Source: Pseudomonadota bacterium (GTDB lineage Bacteria > Pseudomonadota > Gammaproteobacteria > Steroidobacterales > Steroidobacteraceae). From it: 64,000 nucleotides of DNA. Under the pieces are notes generated by a model. It had not been told where the DNA came from and made no database searches. It saw nothing but the letters and a program-made list of their open reading frames with translations. The translations under genes were made by a program, and so were the position numbers. The stretch covers positions 27,957-91,956 of the forward strand of contig JAJZUT010000017.1 of the NCBI GenBank assembly GCA_021847105.1, in the 5' to 3' direction. Every line of letters begins with the position of its first letter. Position 1 is the stretch's first letter. This document shows positions 10,198 to 20,251 of this stretch, piece by piece.

Positions 10198-11373
10198 TCA
10201 GGCTGCCTTGTGGGTGGCGTGCGAGCGCTGCTGTCCGGTCTTGCCGGCGACGATCACCTCACCGGAGATGTCCTTGGTTCCGCCGGGGGCGTAGTGGCGG
10301 CCAAAGCGATTGGCGAGGATGTCGGTCAGGCTGAACTGCTCCTGGGCGACGAAGCCGCTGTAGCGCTGCGGGTGCTCGAGCACCAGGTCCACCACGGCGG
10401 TGATCCCGGCGGCGGTGGTCACCTGGATCGCCGACCAGAGCCGTCCGCCGATCAGCTGCGGGTAGATCTTGTTGACGTAGTTCTCCTCGCGCAGCTGCCC
10501 GTCCTGCATGCCGGTGACCGCGACGTAGACAATGATCACGTCCTGCAGGGTCTGCGGCACGGCATTCTCAAGAATGCGCTTGAGCGTGCCGCGGTCCTGA
10601 TTGAGCTTCAGGTCATTCATCAGCAGACGCATCTGCTCGCAGTGGCCCGGGTAGCGGATGGTCTTGTAGTTCATCGACTCGGCATGTGCACCGTGCGTCT
10701 CGGCGAGAGAGCCGAGTCCACCGGAGGTGTTGAACGCCTCGTACAGCGTGCCGTCGATCTCGATTTCCTCCAGCCCCTCGAGCGGCGCAACATCGACGCT
10801 GCGCCCATCGACGATGGCTTGGCAGGGATTACCGTACTCGTTGATCAGTCCCTCGGTGGACCAGGTGAGGGAGTACTTGAGCACGTTGTTTGGGTGCTGG
10901 GGCAATGCGCCGACGCGCAGCTTCACTGCGCGCAGCGACTCGAAGTGCTTGATCAGCTCGGCAGCGGCGATGCTGATGAACCCCGGCGCCAGGCCACATT
11001 GCGGGACGAACGCGCGGCTGGAGCCGGCGGCGATGGTGCGTACGGCGCGCGTAACAGCCACGTCCTCGGTGAGGTCGAAGTAATGCACGTTAGCGTGGCG
11101 GGCCGCTTCGGCCACCGTGACGTTGCAGTAAAACGGCAGGCTCGAAATCACCGCATCGACCGGATGCGCTGCGAGGTGACGCTCGATGGCCTCGCGTGAC
11201 TGTGCGTCGAGTCCGTAGGCGGTCATGCCCTTCATGCCGTGTGCCTTCACGACCGCCTCAGCGACGCTCGGGTCCACATCGGCGAGATCGACTTGGTAGG
11301 CGCCCGAGCCGGCCAGCAATCCAGAGATCAACGCGCCGATCTTGCCGGCGCCGAGAATGAGTACGCGGTGCAT
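10198..11373 (-). CDS. Saccharopine dehydrogenase family oxidoreductase (lysine catabolism)
   Basis: The 391-residue protein starts with a Rossmann fold nucleotide-binding loop (GAGKIG, residues 8-13) and has the saccharopine dehydrogenase family layout, with the HVHYFDLTED and PQCGLAPGF blocks near residues 95 and 120. Family members of this size act as saccharopine dehydrogenase (glutamate-forming) or as lysine 6-dehydrogenase, both yielding 2-aminoadipate semialdehyde. Tight coupling with the downstream ALDH7 gene supports that product. No separate lysine-ketoglutarate reductase gene is visible nearby, which slightly favours direct lysine 6-dehydrogenation or a reductase elsewhere. The exact substrate is inference. 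Confidence 0.88.
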   Translation of the reverse strand: MHRVLILGAGKIGALISGLLAGSGAYQVDLADVDPSVAEAVVKAHGMKGMTAYGLDAQSREAIERHLAAHPVDAVISSLPFYCNVTVAEAARHANVHYFDLTEDVAVTRAVRTIAAGSSRAFVPQCGLAPGFISIAAAELIKHFESLRAVKLRVGALPQHPNNVLKYSLTWSTEGLINEYGNPCQAIVDGRSVDVAPLEGLEEIEIDGTLYEAFNTSGGLGSLAETHGAHAESMNYKTIRYPGHCEQMRLLMNDLKLNQDRGTLKRILENAVPQTLQDVIIVYVAVTGMQDGQLREENYVNKIYPQLIGGRLWSAIQVTTAAGITAVVDLVLEHPQRYSGFVAQEQFSLTDILANRFGRHYAPGGTKDISGEVIVAGKTGQQRSHATHKAA

Positions 11374-11456
11374 GTCGCCCTCGAAAAGTAAGCGTGAAGC
11401 CGACTATTGTCTCTCCGCGGCGGTCACAGCGCCAGTCGTGCTAGGATGCAAATATC

Positions 11457-12824
11457 ATGCGCCCGCCCGAAAGCACCGCCTGGCATCCGGCCAGCTGGCA
11501 GGCAAAGCCGGCCCAGCAGCAACCCCGCTACGACGATCCGTCCGCGCTCGAGCGGGTGGTGGCCGAGTTGTCGCGTCTGCCGCCCATCGTGGTGTCCTGG
11601 GAAGTCGAAGCGCTGCGCGAGCGGTTGGCGGCCGCCCAGCGCGGCCAGGCGTTTCTCTTGCAGGGCGGGGACTGCGCCGAGACCTTCGCCGACTGCGAGT
11701 CGGACTCGATTGCCAAGAAGCTGAAGATCCTGCTGCAGATGAGCCTGGTCCTGCTGCACGGGTTAAAGAAGCCGATCATTCGGCTCGGGCGCATGGCGGG
11801 CCAGTACGCCAAACCCCGTTCGGCCGACAGCGAAACACGCGAGGGCGTGACGCTGCCGAGTTTTCGTGGCGATCTGGTCAATCGGCCCGAGTTCAGCGCC
11901 GAGGCGCGCCGGGCAGACCCGCAGCTGCTGCTGCGCGGTTACGAGCGGGCGGCACTGACGCTGAATTTCGTGCGCGCGCTGGTCGATGGCGGCTTTGCCG
12001 ATCTGCATCACCCGGAGTACTGGGACCTCGGCTTCGTCAAGCACGCGCCGCTGAAGGACGCTTATCAGCGCATCGTGCAGTCGATCGGCGATGCGCTCGA
12101 TTTTTTTGAGGGCATCAGCAGAAGGCCGGTGCATGAGGCGACGCTGGTCGATTTCTACGCGAGCCACGAGGGTCTGCATCTGCTCTACGAGCAGGCGCAG
12201 ACGCGGTTCATTCCGCGCCAGAACCGCTGGTACAACCTCTCGACGCACATGCCGTGGATCGGCATGCGCACCGCCAAGCTCGACGGCGCGCACGTCGAGT
12301 TTTTCCGCGGCATCTCGAATCCCATCGGCATCAAGATTGGTGCGGCAATGGATGAGGCCTGGCTGCAGGGCCTCATCGCCACGCTCAATCCGCAGAATCA
12401 ACCCGGACGGCTGACGCTCATTCATCGCTTCGGGGTGAAGGACATCGAGACCGCGCTGCCGCGAATGATCGAGGCGGTGCGCCAGAGCGGCCAGGCGGTG
12501 CTGTGGGTGTGCGATCCGATGCACGGCAATACCGAGACCAGTACGGCAGGCCTCAAGACCCGGCGCTTCGAGAACATTCTGAAGGAAGTGGATCTTTCGT
12601 TCCGCATTCACGCCGATCTCGGCTCGCGCCTCGGCGGGGTGCATATCGAGCTCACCGGCGATGACGTCACCGAGTGTACCGGCGGGGCGCGAGGTCTGAC
12701 CGATGCCGATCTGCAGCGCGCCTACCGCTCTACCGTCGACCCGCGGCTCAATCACGAGCAAGCCCTTGAGCTGGCGATGCTGATTGCCGAGCGCAGCCAG
12801 AGCCGACGGCTCTTGCACCTGTGA
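11457..12824 (+). CDS. Class II 3-deoxy-7-phosphoheptulonate (DAHP) synthase
   Basis: This is the first enzyme of the shikimate pathway, joining phosphoenolpyruvate and erythrose 4-phosphate. The 455-residue sequence is of the plant/mycobacterial class II type: WHPASW near the N-terminus, the metal and substrate segment QGGDCAET near residue 66, GRMAGQYAKPRS near 110, and the C-terminal CDPMHGNT and ELTGDDVTEC blocks. No aromatic-rich leader ORF precedes it. A second DAHP synthase of unrelated class I type is encoded at 30501-31595 with an attenuator, so the cell seems to have two differently controlled entries into the pathway. Confidence 0.96.
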   Translation: MRPPESTAWHPASWQAKPAQQQPRYDDPSALERVVAELSRLPPIVVSWEVEALRERLAAAQRGQAFLLQGGDCAETFADCESDSIAKKLKILLQMSLVLLHGLKKPIIRLGRMAGQYAKPRSADSETREGVTLPSFRGDLVNRPEFSAEARRADPQLLLRGYERAALTLNFVRALVDGGFADLHHPEYWDLGFVKHAPLKDAYQRIVQSIGDALDFFEGISRRPVHEATLVDFYASHEGLHLLYEQAQTRFIPRQNRWYNLSTHMPWIGMRTAKLDGAHVEFFRGISNPIGIKIGAAMDEAWLQGLIATLNPQNQPGRLTLIHRFGVKDIETALPRMIEAVRQSGQAVLWVCDPMHGNTETSTAGLKTRRFENILKEVDLSFRIHADLGSRLGGVHIELTGDDVTECTGGARGLTDADLQRAYRSTVDPRLNHEQALELAMLIAERSQSRRLLHL

Positions 12825-12911
12825 GAGCGGGCACGCCGGGCGCTGTGAACGGCCCGACGAATTGAATGACTAATGCGCATCGGCGGCAGGGTTTGCCGGT
12901 AGAATGCGCCA

Positions 12912-14232
<1,321 letters not shown>

Positions 14233-14240
<8 letters not shown>

Positions 14241-14874
14241 GAAGGCCCTTTACGATCCGCGCTGCAGCCGCTGCGAACGCCTCGCCGGGTTCCTTGAGCA
14301 GGTGCGTGCACGCTATCCGGATTATTGGGCGCGCCCGGTTCCCTCGTTCGGTGCCGACGATCCGCGGATCCTGATCGTCGGGCTCGCCCCGGGGCTGCAC
14401 GGGGCGAACCGCACCGGGCGGCCGTTCACGGGCGACTATGCGGGCATCCTGCTCTATCAGACGCTGCACGAGGCCGGACTGGCGAACCGCGCGCATTCCG
14501 AGTCGCGCGAGGATGCCCTGCGGCTGCGCGAGGTGCGCATTGTCAATTCCGTCAAATGCGTACCGCCGCAGAACAAGCCGACCCCGGCGGAGATTCGCAC
14601 CTGTAACGGCTACCTGCGCGCGGAGGTCGGCAGGCTGGAGCGCGTGCGGGTGGTGCTCGCCCTGGGACGCATCGCCCATGAGGCGTTCCTGCGGGCAAGC
14701 GAACTGAAGCCGGCCGCCTTTCCCTTCGGGCATGGGCGCGAGCATCCCGTTGCTGAGGGTCGTACCCTGCTCGATTCGTACCACTGCAGCCGCTACAACA
14801 CCTCGACGCGACGACTCACCGCGGAAATGTTCACCCGCGTGGTTGCGCGCGCCTGCGAGCTCGCGGGCGTTTAA
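14233..14874 (+). CDS. Uracil-DNA glycosylase family 5 (UDGb type)
   Basis: This protein would remove uracil and other deaminated bases from DNA. The 213-residue sequence has motif A as [19 protein letters not shown] (about residues 52-70), with alanine where family 1 enzymes have aspartate as in family 5, and motif B as [11 protein letters not shown] near residue 180. Four cysteines at 11, 14, 109 and 124 can hold the [4Fe-4S] cluster usual in families 4 and 5. Its ATG lies inside the 3' end of icd (8-base overlap), and uvrC follows after 9 bases, so the two repair genes probably share a transcript. Confidence 0.92.
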
Positions 14875-14883
14875 AATACGCGC

Positions 14884-16704
14884 GTGAACTGCGCGTTCGA
14901 CTCCAAGGCCTTCGTTGCTGCGCTGCCGCGCCGGCCCGGCGTCTATCGCATGTTCGACCGGGACCACGAGCTGCTCTACGTGGGCAAGGCGCGCAGTCTC
15001 AAGGACCGGGTGGGGAGTTATTTCAGCGGCAGCAATGTCAGTCCAAAGGTTCAGGCACTGGTGCAGCTGATTGCGGACATGGAGGTCACGGTCACGCACT
15101 CGGAAACCGAGGCACTGCTGCTCGAGTACAACCTGATCAAAGCGCACCGGCCGCGCTTCAACGTGGTGCTGCGCGATGACAAGAGCTATCCCTACATCCT
15201 GCTCGGCAGCGGCCACGCGTTCCCCCGCCTGTCGCTCTATCGGGGCGCGCGCGTGCCCGGCGCGCGGCATTTCGGTCCATTCCCGAGCAGTACGGCGGTG
15301 CGCGAGACGCTCAACCAGCTGCAGAAGCTCTTTCGCATCCGCAGCTGCCGCGACAGCTTCTTCGCGCATCGCAGCCGTCCCTGTCTGCAGTATCAGATCG
15401 GGCGCTGTTCGGCACCCTGCGTCGGCCTGATCAGCGCCGAGGCGTATGCGCAGGACGTGGAGGCGGCCGTCAAGGTGCTTGAGGGACGCAGCGACGAAGT
15501 CAACGCACTGCTCAGGCAGAGAATGCAGAGCGCAGCCGAACGCCTCGAGTACGAGCGCGCGGCCGAGGTGCGCGATCAACTCGCCGCGCTGCGCGAAATT
15601 CAGGCGCAGCAGGTGGTCACGGCCGAGCAGGAACGCGATGTCGATGTCTTTGAGATTGTCGGGGAGCCGGGCGAGTACGCCGTCAGCGCCATGCTGGTGC
15701 GCGGCGGGCGAAATCTCGGCACGACCAGCAGTTTTCCGCGGGCGGCCTTCGCCGAGCCCGAGGAGGCGCTGTCATCGTTTCTGATGCAGTACTACGCCAA
15801 CCACGATCCGCCGGCCGAGGTGCTCCTCGGTCGTGCGCTCGAGGATGCCGCGGCCCTCGGAGAGGCACTCGCCGAGCGGGCCGGCCATGCGGTCACCGTG
15901 CGCTGCCCGAGCCGGGGACTCGGGCTGAAGTGGGCGCAGATGGCGCGTGAGAATGCCGAGCAGGCCCTGCGGATGCGTCTGGCGCGTCGCCAGGGGATGG
16001 AGGAGATGCTCAGCGCGCTGGCCCGGGAGCTCGACCTGCCGGCCGTTCCGGGTCGGATGGAATGCTTCGACATCAGCCATACCGGCGGGGAGGGCACCGT
16101 GGCCTCCTGCGTCGTATTCGGACCCGAGGGGCCCCTGAAGAAAGAGTATCGCCGGTTCAATATTACGGGGGTGACTCCGGGAGATGACTACGGGGCGTTG
16201 CGCCAGGCCCTGAAGCGTCGTTATACGCGTGTGCGCAATGAGGAGGTCCCGGCTCCGGATCTGTTGCTGATCGATGGCGGGGTTGGCCAGATCGAGGGGG
16301 TGCATTCGGAGCTCACCGAGCTCGGGGTGAGTGGGATTGTGCTGGTTGGGGTCGCTAAGGGACCGGATCGCCGTCCTGGACAGGAGCGAGTGTTCGTGTA
16401 CGGCGAACCGACGCCGCGCATCCCAGCCGCCCATTCGCCGGCGTCGCGCCTGATCCAGCGCATTCGCGACGAGGCACATCGATTTGCGATCACCGGCCAC
16501 CGGCGCAAGCGCGCGCGCCGCTTCAATGAATCGGTGCTCGAGGCCGTACCGGGCCTCGGTCCGGCCAAGCGCCGCGCGCTGCTCACCCATTTCGGGGGGC
16601 TGCAGGGGGTGCTGCGTGCCGGTGTCGCCGATCTGGCGCAGGTGAACGGAATTGGAGCAAGCCTGGCGCGCACCCTTTATGATCACCTGCATCCCGGATC
16701 GTGA
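14884..16704 (+). CDS. uvrC: Excinuclease ABC subunit C
   Basis: UvrC makes both incisions in nucleotide excision repair after recruitment by UvrB. The 606-residue protein shows the N-terminal GIY-YIG nuclease (PGVYRM at about residue 19 and LYVGKARSLKDRV near 31), a UVR interaction segment near 200-235, the RNase H-like C-terminal nuclease with FDISHTGGEGTV near 395 and LLIDGGVGQ near 460, and two helix-hairpin-helix units at the end (VPGLGPAKRRALL, VNGIGASLARTLY). Translation starts at GTG 14884. It is followed 7 bases later by pgsA, an order shared with many gammaproteobacteria. Confidence 0.97.
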   Translation: MNCAFDSKAFVAALPRRPGVYRMFDRDHELLYVGKARSLKDRVGSYFSGSNVSPKVQALVQLIADMEVTVTHSETEALLLEYNLIKAHRPRFNVVLRDDKSYPYILLGSGHAFPRLSLYRGARVPGARHFGPFPSSTAVRETLNQLQKLFRIRSCRDSFFAHRSRPCLQYQIGRCSAPCVGLISAEAYAQDVEAAVKVLEGRSDEVNALLRQRMQSAAERLEYERAAEVRDQLAALREIQAQQVVTAEQERDVDVFEIVGEPGEYAVSAMLVRGGRNLGTTSSFPRAAFAEPEEALSSFLMQYYANHDPPAEVLLGRALEDAAALGEALAERAGHAVTVRCPSRGLGLKWAQMARENAEQALRMRLARRQGMEEMLSALARELDLPAVPGRMECFDISHTGGEGTVASCVVFGPEGPLKKEYRRFNITGVTPGDDYGALRQALKRRYTRVRNEEVPAPDLLLIDGGVGQIEGVHSELTELGVSGIVLVGVAKGPDRRPGQERVFVYGEPTPRIPAAHSPASRLIQRIRDEAHRFAITGHRRKRARRFNESVLEAVPGLGPAKRRALLTHFGGLQGVLRAGVADLAQVNGIGASLARTLYDHLHPGS

Positions 16705-16711
16705 GCCTCGC

Positions 16712-17266
16712 ATGCCCTGGAATCTGCCGAATACGCTGACGTGGCTGCGCATCGGCGCCATCCCGCTCATCGTGCTGCTGTTTTTCATGCGCGCGCACTG
16801 GGCGGATCCGGCGGCGGGTCTGCTGTTCGCCGCGGCAGGCATCACGGATTCGCTGGACGGATATTTTGCGCGTCGCCTGGGACAGACCTCGCGTCTGGGG
16901 GCGTTCCTCGATCCCGTGGCGGACAAACTCATCGTCGCCGTGGCGCTGGTACTGATCGTCAGCCGCGATACGCGGCCGCTGATTGTGCTCACCGCAGCGG
17001 TGATCATTGGACGCGAGATCACCATTTCCGCACTGCGGGAGTGGATGGCCGAGATCGGCGAGCGACGTAAGGTGGCCGTCTCACAGCTCGGCAAGATCAA
17101 GACCGTGCTGCAGATCGTGGGACTTGCGCTGATGCTGTACCGGGAGCCGATTGCCGGCCTGCCCATCTACTCGACGGGCGTGATGATGACCGAGCTGGCG
17201 GCCCTCGCAACGCTAGTCTCCATGGTGGCGTATCTGCGGGCGGCCTGGCCTGAGCTCAAGCGTTGA
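16712..17266 (+). CDS. pgsA: CDP-diacylglycerol-glycerol-3-phosphate 3-phosphatidyltransferase
   Basis: PgsA makes phosphatidylglycerol phosphate at the inner membrane, the committed step to phosphatidylglycerol and cardiolipin. The 184-residue product starts MPWNLPNTLTWLRI, the usual family N-terminus, and carries the CDP-alcohol phosphotransferase signature from about residue 48 (D-S-L-D-G-Y-F-A-R-R then G-x-x-L-D-P-x-A-D-K), with four to five membrane helices. I used ATG 16712, 7 bases after uvrC. A longer reading frame from 16652 would overlap uvrC and adds residues not seen in the family. Confidence 0.95.
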   Translation: MPWNLPNTLTWLRIGAIPLIVLLFFMRAHWADPAAGLLFAAAGITDSLDGYFARRLGQTSRLGAFLDPVADKLIVAVALVLIVSRDTRPLIVLTAAVIIGREITISALREWMAEIGERRKVAVSQLGKIKTVLQIVGLALMLYREPIAGLPIYSTGVMMTELAALATLVSMVAYLRAAWPELKR

Positions 17267-17276
17267 ACGGACCGGC

Positions 17277-17304
17277 TTGACTTCGCCTCGGCGGCCCCTA
17301 AAAT
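17277..17304 (+). promoter_or_regulatory. Sigma-70-like promoter for tRNA-Gly
   Basis: A -35 box TTGACT (17277-17282) and a -10 box TAAAAT (17299-17304) are separated by 16 bases. The tRNA-Gly 5' end lies 19 bases after the -10 box, which leaves a leader of about a dozen bases. Both boxes match consensus in five of six positions, making this the best promoter seen in the window. Confidence 0.75.
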
Positions 17305-17322
17305 GCCGGCTCGCCTCGTGGT

Positions 17323-17398
<76 letters not shown>

Positions 17399-18925
17399 AA
17401 AATCTCCATTAGAATCAAAACATTACGTCTAGCACTTCGCTTGATGTATGAATGGCGTGAGCGACTGCGTTCGGCGTCGGCGATCTGCCGGCCTCGGACC
17501 GCAGACACGGGGTCGAAGGCCATTTTCTAGAGTGCCGAGCCCCGCGTGCCAAGACGGTCTCGGGTCAGCCCTGAATACAGCGAGAATTGCGCCGGGTCTT
17601 CGGCTCCGCCGCAATGCATAGCGTCGATCACGCCAGGGGACGTCACCTTCAGGACGAGTCAATCACACGCGCCGCTGATGACGGTGACGATCCTGCGACA
17701 GCCACTGCGGCCATGAGAATGCGGGAACTACCGGTGCGCCAACAACAAACAGTGCGTTGAGCAGGTTAAGGCGTTTCAAACCTCACTCTCCCGTCGGGTC
17801 GCATTTGCCTCGAAGCGAGATCTTGGATCGGCGCCGTGCTGCCGAAGCTGCTCAGCTGCCGATGCGATCGGGGAGTGCCGGGTGGGCAGGAGATGAACGG
17901 AGACTATCTCGTACGCTATGCCGATCTGCCGCGCAATAGCCATGAGTCATCGGATGAAGAACCGCGCTTCTCGCGTGCGCCGGGCCTTAAGGAGCGACTC
18001 GTTGCTGATACCGGCGACTTCAGCACGTGCGAGCCCAAAAGCTGCAGCGCTCTGGCCGAGATAATCTGCGAGCCTGAGCCCGGAATTCTCTCTGGGCATA
18101 TCGGTCCAGCTTCGCCTCGCACTCGATTGTGCGCCCGCGTTCGCAAATCGCCCGGTGTCAGGAATTTCAACTGTAGGCCGAGAGGCTCCTCAAGCAGCAC
18201 CCGCGGCTTGCCCAACCACATCCGCATGGTGCCGAAGAGCCACTTAGCCAGAACATTGACACCGCATTTCACAGTCTTTCGGCTACGGAGCACGGATCCG
18301 AAGAGGGCCGGGCTTCGGGCGCGACGCGGCCCCTTGGCCTCGCGACTCTCGTGCCGGTTAACAGCCAGTGCCTGCGATGCTTTCACGACAGCAAACGACT
18401 TGTAGTCGACCGCTGGAACCTCGCGACCGGGACGGTCGGCATGGAACGACCCTGCGGCAGACAGCCGATGGCTGTCCTCCTGGTCGCGTCTGCGACGATC
18501 TGCGAAGAAGGCGGATCTGAAGCCTTAGTGCGCACACCTCGGGCAGGGTGAGTGGCGCATTTGAGCGCATGGCAAGGAAACCGGGCCCGATGCGTTCTCA
18601 TCGCTCACTCGGCGCAAACCGCATACCCCTTTCGTAAGACGCGAGAGTTGGCAGGCAATGTCACGCTGCGGCTCAGCTGAATCGCGTGGCGTGCCGATCG
18701 GTTGGTCTGATGGCTGTGCCTGCGGAGAGTGTTGTTGGGTCACGGAAATTGAACTCCGCGCGAGGTGAGTTGTCCATCAATGCACGAGCCCCTTCAGTGG
18801 CAGTTCATGGTCGGTTTGGCACACTTCATCCGACCGCGTGAATAATCCGGACGTCGAGTAGGCTTCGCCCCGTGCGCGATCTCGAGCGTTCCGCAAAAAT
18901 AATCGAGAAACCAAGGAGAGACGTT
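17399..18925. other. 1.5 kb stretch without a recognisable gene
   Basis: Several open frames occur on both strands (for example 17836-18405 on plus and 17916-18386 on minus) but they overlap each other, have no ribosome site, show proline/arginine/serine-rich random-looking translations and match no family I know. The stretch is slightly less GC-rich than its flanks. It may be decayed genes or an insertion scar behind the tRNA-Gly gene. No tRNA 3'-end repeat, inverted terminal repeat or transposase fragment could be recognised. Confidence 0.55.
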
Positions 18926-20014
18926 GTGCGTCTAAGAAAATCAGTGATCCTCTGTGCCGTGGCCGTTCCGGCCATGGCCTGTGCGGGCCAACCGGACCAA
19001 TGGTATGTGGCACCGCAACTCGGGGCCTTCTCGCCGAACTATCAGCGTTCGCTCGAGAAAAACGATTGGCTCTATGGCGTCGCACTGGGCCGTGAGATCA
19101 ATCGATACTTCAATCTTGAGCTGAACATCGACGGCACTCGGCTGTCCGGCATTCACGGTGTCGGGCCGATGCACATCTACGGCACAACGCTTGATGCGCT
19201 TGCGATCCTGAATCGCAATGGCCGGTTGTCACCCTATCTGCGGGTCGGTGCGGGCTTCGTGCACAATGTGCCAAGCGGGCAAAGTACCAATCAGACGGAC
19301 TTCGCCACAGATGCCGGCGTCGGCCTGTACTGGAATCTATGGCGCAGCCCGAATGGTACCCGCGCATTCGCGTTGCGCCCTGAGATCAAAGTACGCTGGC
19401 AGAACCCGGGCCGCTCCCCGGATCTGCAGGATTACATTGCAGACATCGGCTTCCAGTACTCCTTCGGGGGATCTCCCAGTTCGAGCGTGGCGCCCGCAGT
19501 GGAGCCGCCGCCGCCGCCGCCGCCACCACCACCACCGGCTCCGCCGAAAGCGCCTGCGGCACCGGTAAGCGCTCCAGCCCCGGCGGCACCTCCTGCGATG
19601 CCGGCACACGGTACGTTCATTCTGCCAACACGCGGCTCGGTCATCCTCAAGGGCGTGACATTTGCATTCAACTCCGCGCACCTGACGAGTTCCTCCCGCT
19701 CGGTACTCGACCAAGCCGCAGAGGGTCTGAAGAACCATCCATTATTGAAGGTGGAGATTCAAGGCTACACCGACAGTGTCGGTACGGTTGCCTACAATCT
19801 GCGGCTTTCGCAGCATCGCGCCGAGGCGGTGCGCAACTTTCTCATCGCCGACGGTGTCGCAGCAGGACAGCTGCGAGCCCGGGGCTACGGCCCGGCCGAT
19901 CCGATTGCCAGTAACCACACCGCGGCCGGGCGCGCCCTGAACCGGAGAGTCGTCATGGCGGTGTTGAGCAACCCCAATGCCGTCAAGGTGAAGGGGTCCG
20001 GAACCGTTAAATAG
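18926..20014 (+). CDS. OmpA-family outer membrane protein with proline linker
   Basis: The 362-residue protein starts at GTG 18926 behind AAGGAGAG and has a signal peptide (MRLRKSVILCAVAVPAMACA). Residues of about 20-185 look like an eight-stranded OmpA-like beta-barrel ending in DIGFQYSF. A proline/alanine linker (about 190-235) with eleven prolines in a row follows, then a C-terminal OmpA peptidoglycan-binding domain (GVTFAFNSAHL, IQGYTDSVGT, NLRLSQHRAEAVRNFL, NRRVVM). It probably anchors the outer membrane to peptidoglycan. It stands alone and is convergent with the RND gene. Confidence 0.92.
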   Translation: MRLRKSVILCAVAVPAMACAGQPDQWYVAPQLGAFSPNYQRSLEKNDWLYGVALGREINRYFNLELNIDGTRLSGIHGVGPMHIYGTTLDALAILNRNGRLSPYLRVGAGFVHNVPSGQSTNQTDFATDAGVGLYWNLWRSPNGTRAFALRPEIKVRWQNPGRSPDLQDYIADIGFQYSFGGSPSSSVAPAVEPPPPPPPPPPPAPPKAPAAPVSAPAPAAPPAMPAHGTFILPTRGSVILKGVTFAFNSAHLTSSSRSVLDQAAEGLKNHPLLKVEIQGYTDSVGTVAYNLRLSQHRAEAVRNFLIADGVAAGQLRARGYGPADPIASNHTAAGRALNRRVVMAVLSNPNAVKVKGSGTVK

Positions 20015-20088
20015 GAACCGGCCCGGCACCCGAACGGCGTCGAGCGAACCTGGGCGGGTTAGCTCGGTCCGGTACCGGCCGGAACGGC

Positions 20089-20138
20089 GCAATTCACGCG
20101 CAAGCAGGGACGCTTGCGCACTTTCCGGAGTGAATTGC
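20089..20138. other. Interrupted inverted repeat between convergent genes
   Basis: The outer arms GCAATTCAC (20089-20097) and GTGAATTGC (20130-20138) enclose an inner perfect stem GCGCAAGC/GCTTGCGC (20098-20105 and 20112-20119) with a 6-base loop. No T tract follows on either strand. It may help terminate the OmpA transcript or be a remnant of a small repeat element. Confidence 0.5.
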
Positions 20139-20217
20139 GGCGCCGCTGTGCTGGCCGGAACAGTGGTGCCCGGAGAGGGTGAAGGCAGCGCGCACCGGCA
20201 GCGCTGGGCGGGCGGAT

Positions 20218-20250
20218 TCGCCGGCGAGATCGGCCCAATCTCGCCGGCGA
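20218..20250 (-). terminator. Strong hairpin just after the RND permease stop codon
   Basis: A 13-bp perfect stem with arms TCGCCGGCGAGAT and ATCTCGCCGGCGA (20218-20230 and 20238-20250) around a 7-base loop begins one base beyond the last codon of the RND gene read on the minus strand. It lacks a clear U tract, so it may act as a 3' stabiliser or as a Rho-independent-like terminator of weak type. Confidence 0.55.
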
Positions 20251-20251
20251 G

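Noticed and set aside
9061..11199. 712-residue plus-strand frame opposite to the lysine pathway genes
   Set aside because: A very long but antisense frame; the translation is Gly/Arg/Asp-rich and both minus-strand genes have complete family motifs.
17836..18405. 189-residue open frame in the gene desert
   Set aside because: It is mirrored by an equally long minus-strand frame, has Arg/Ser-rich random composition, and no ribosome site.
18872..18925. Upstream extension of the OmpA-like protein
   Set aside because: The GTG at 18926 directly follows AAGGAGAG and starts a proper signal peptide, while the extension would put 18 charged residues in front of it.
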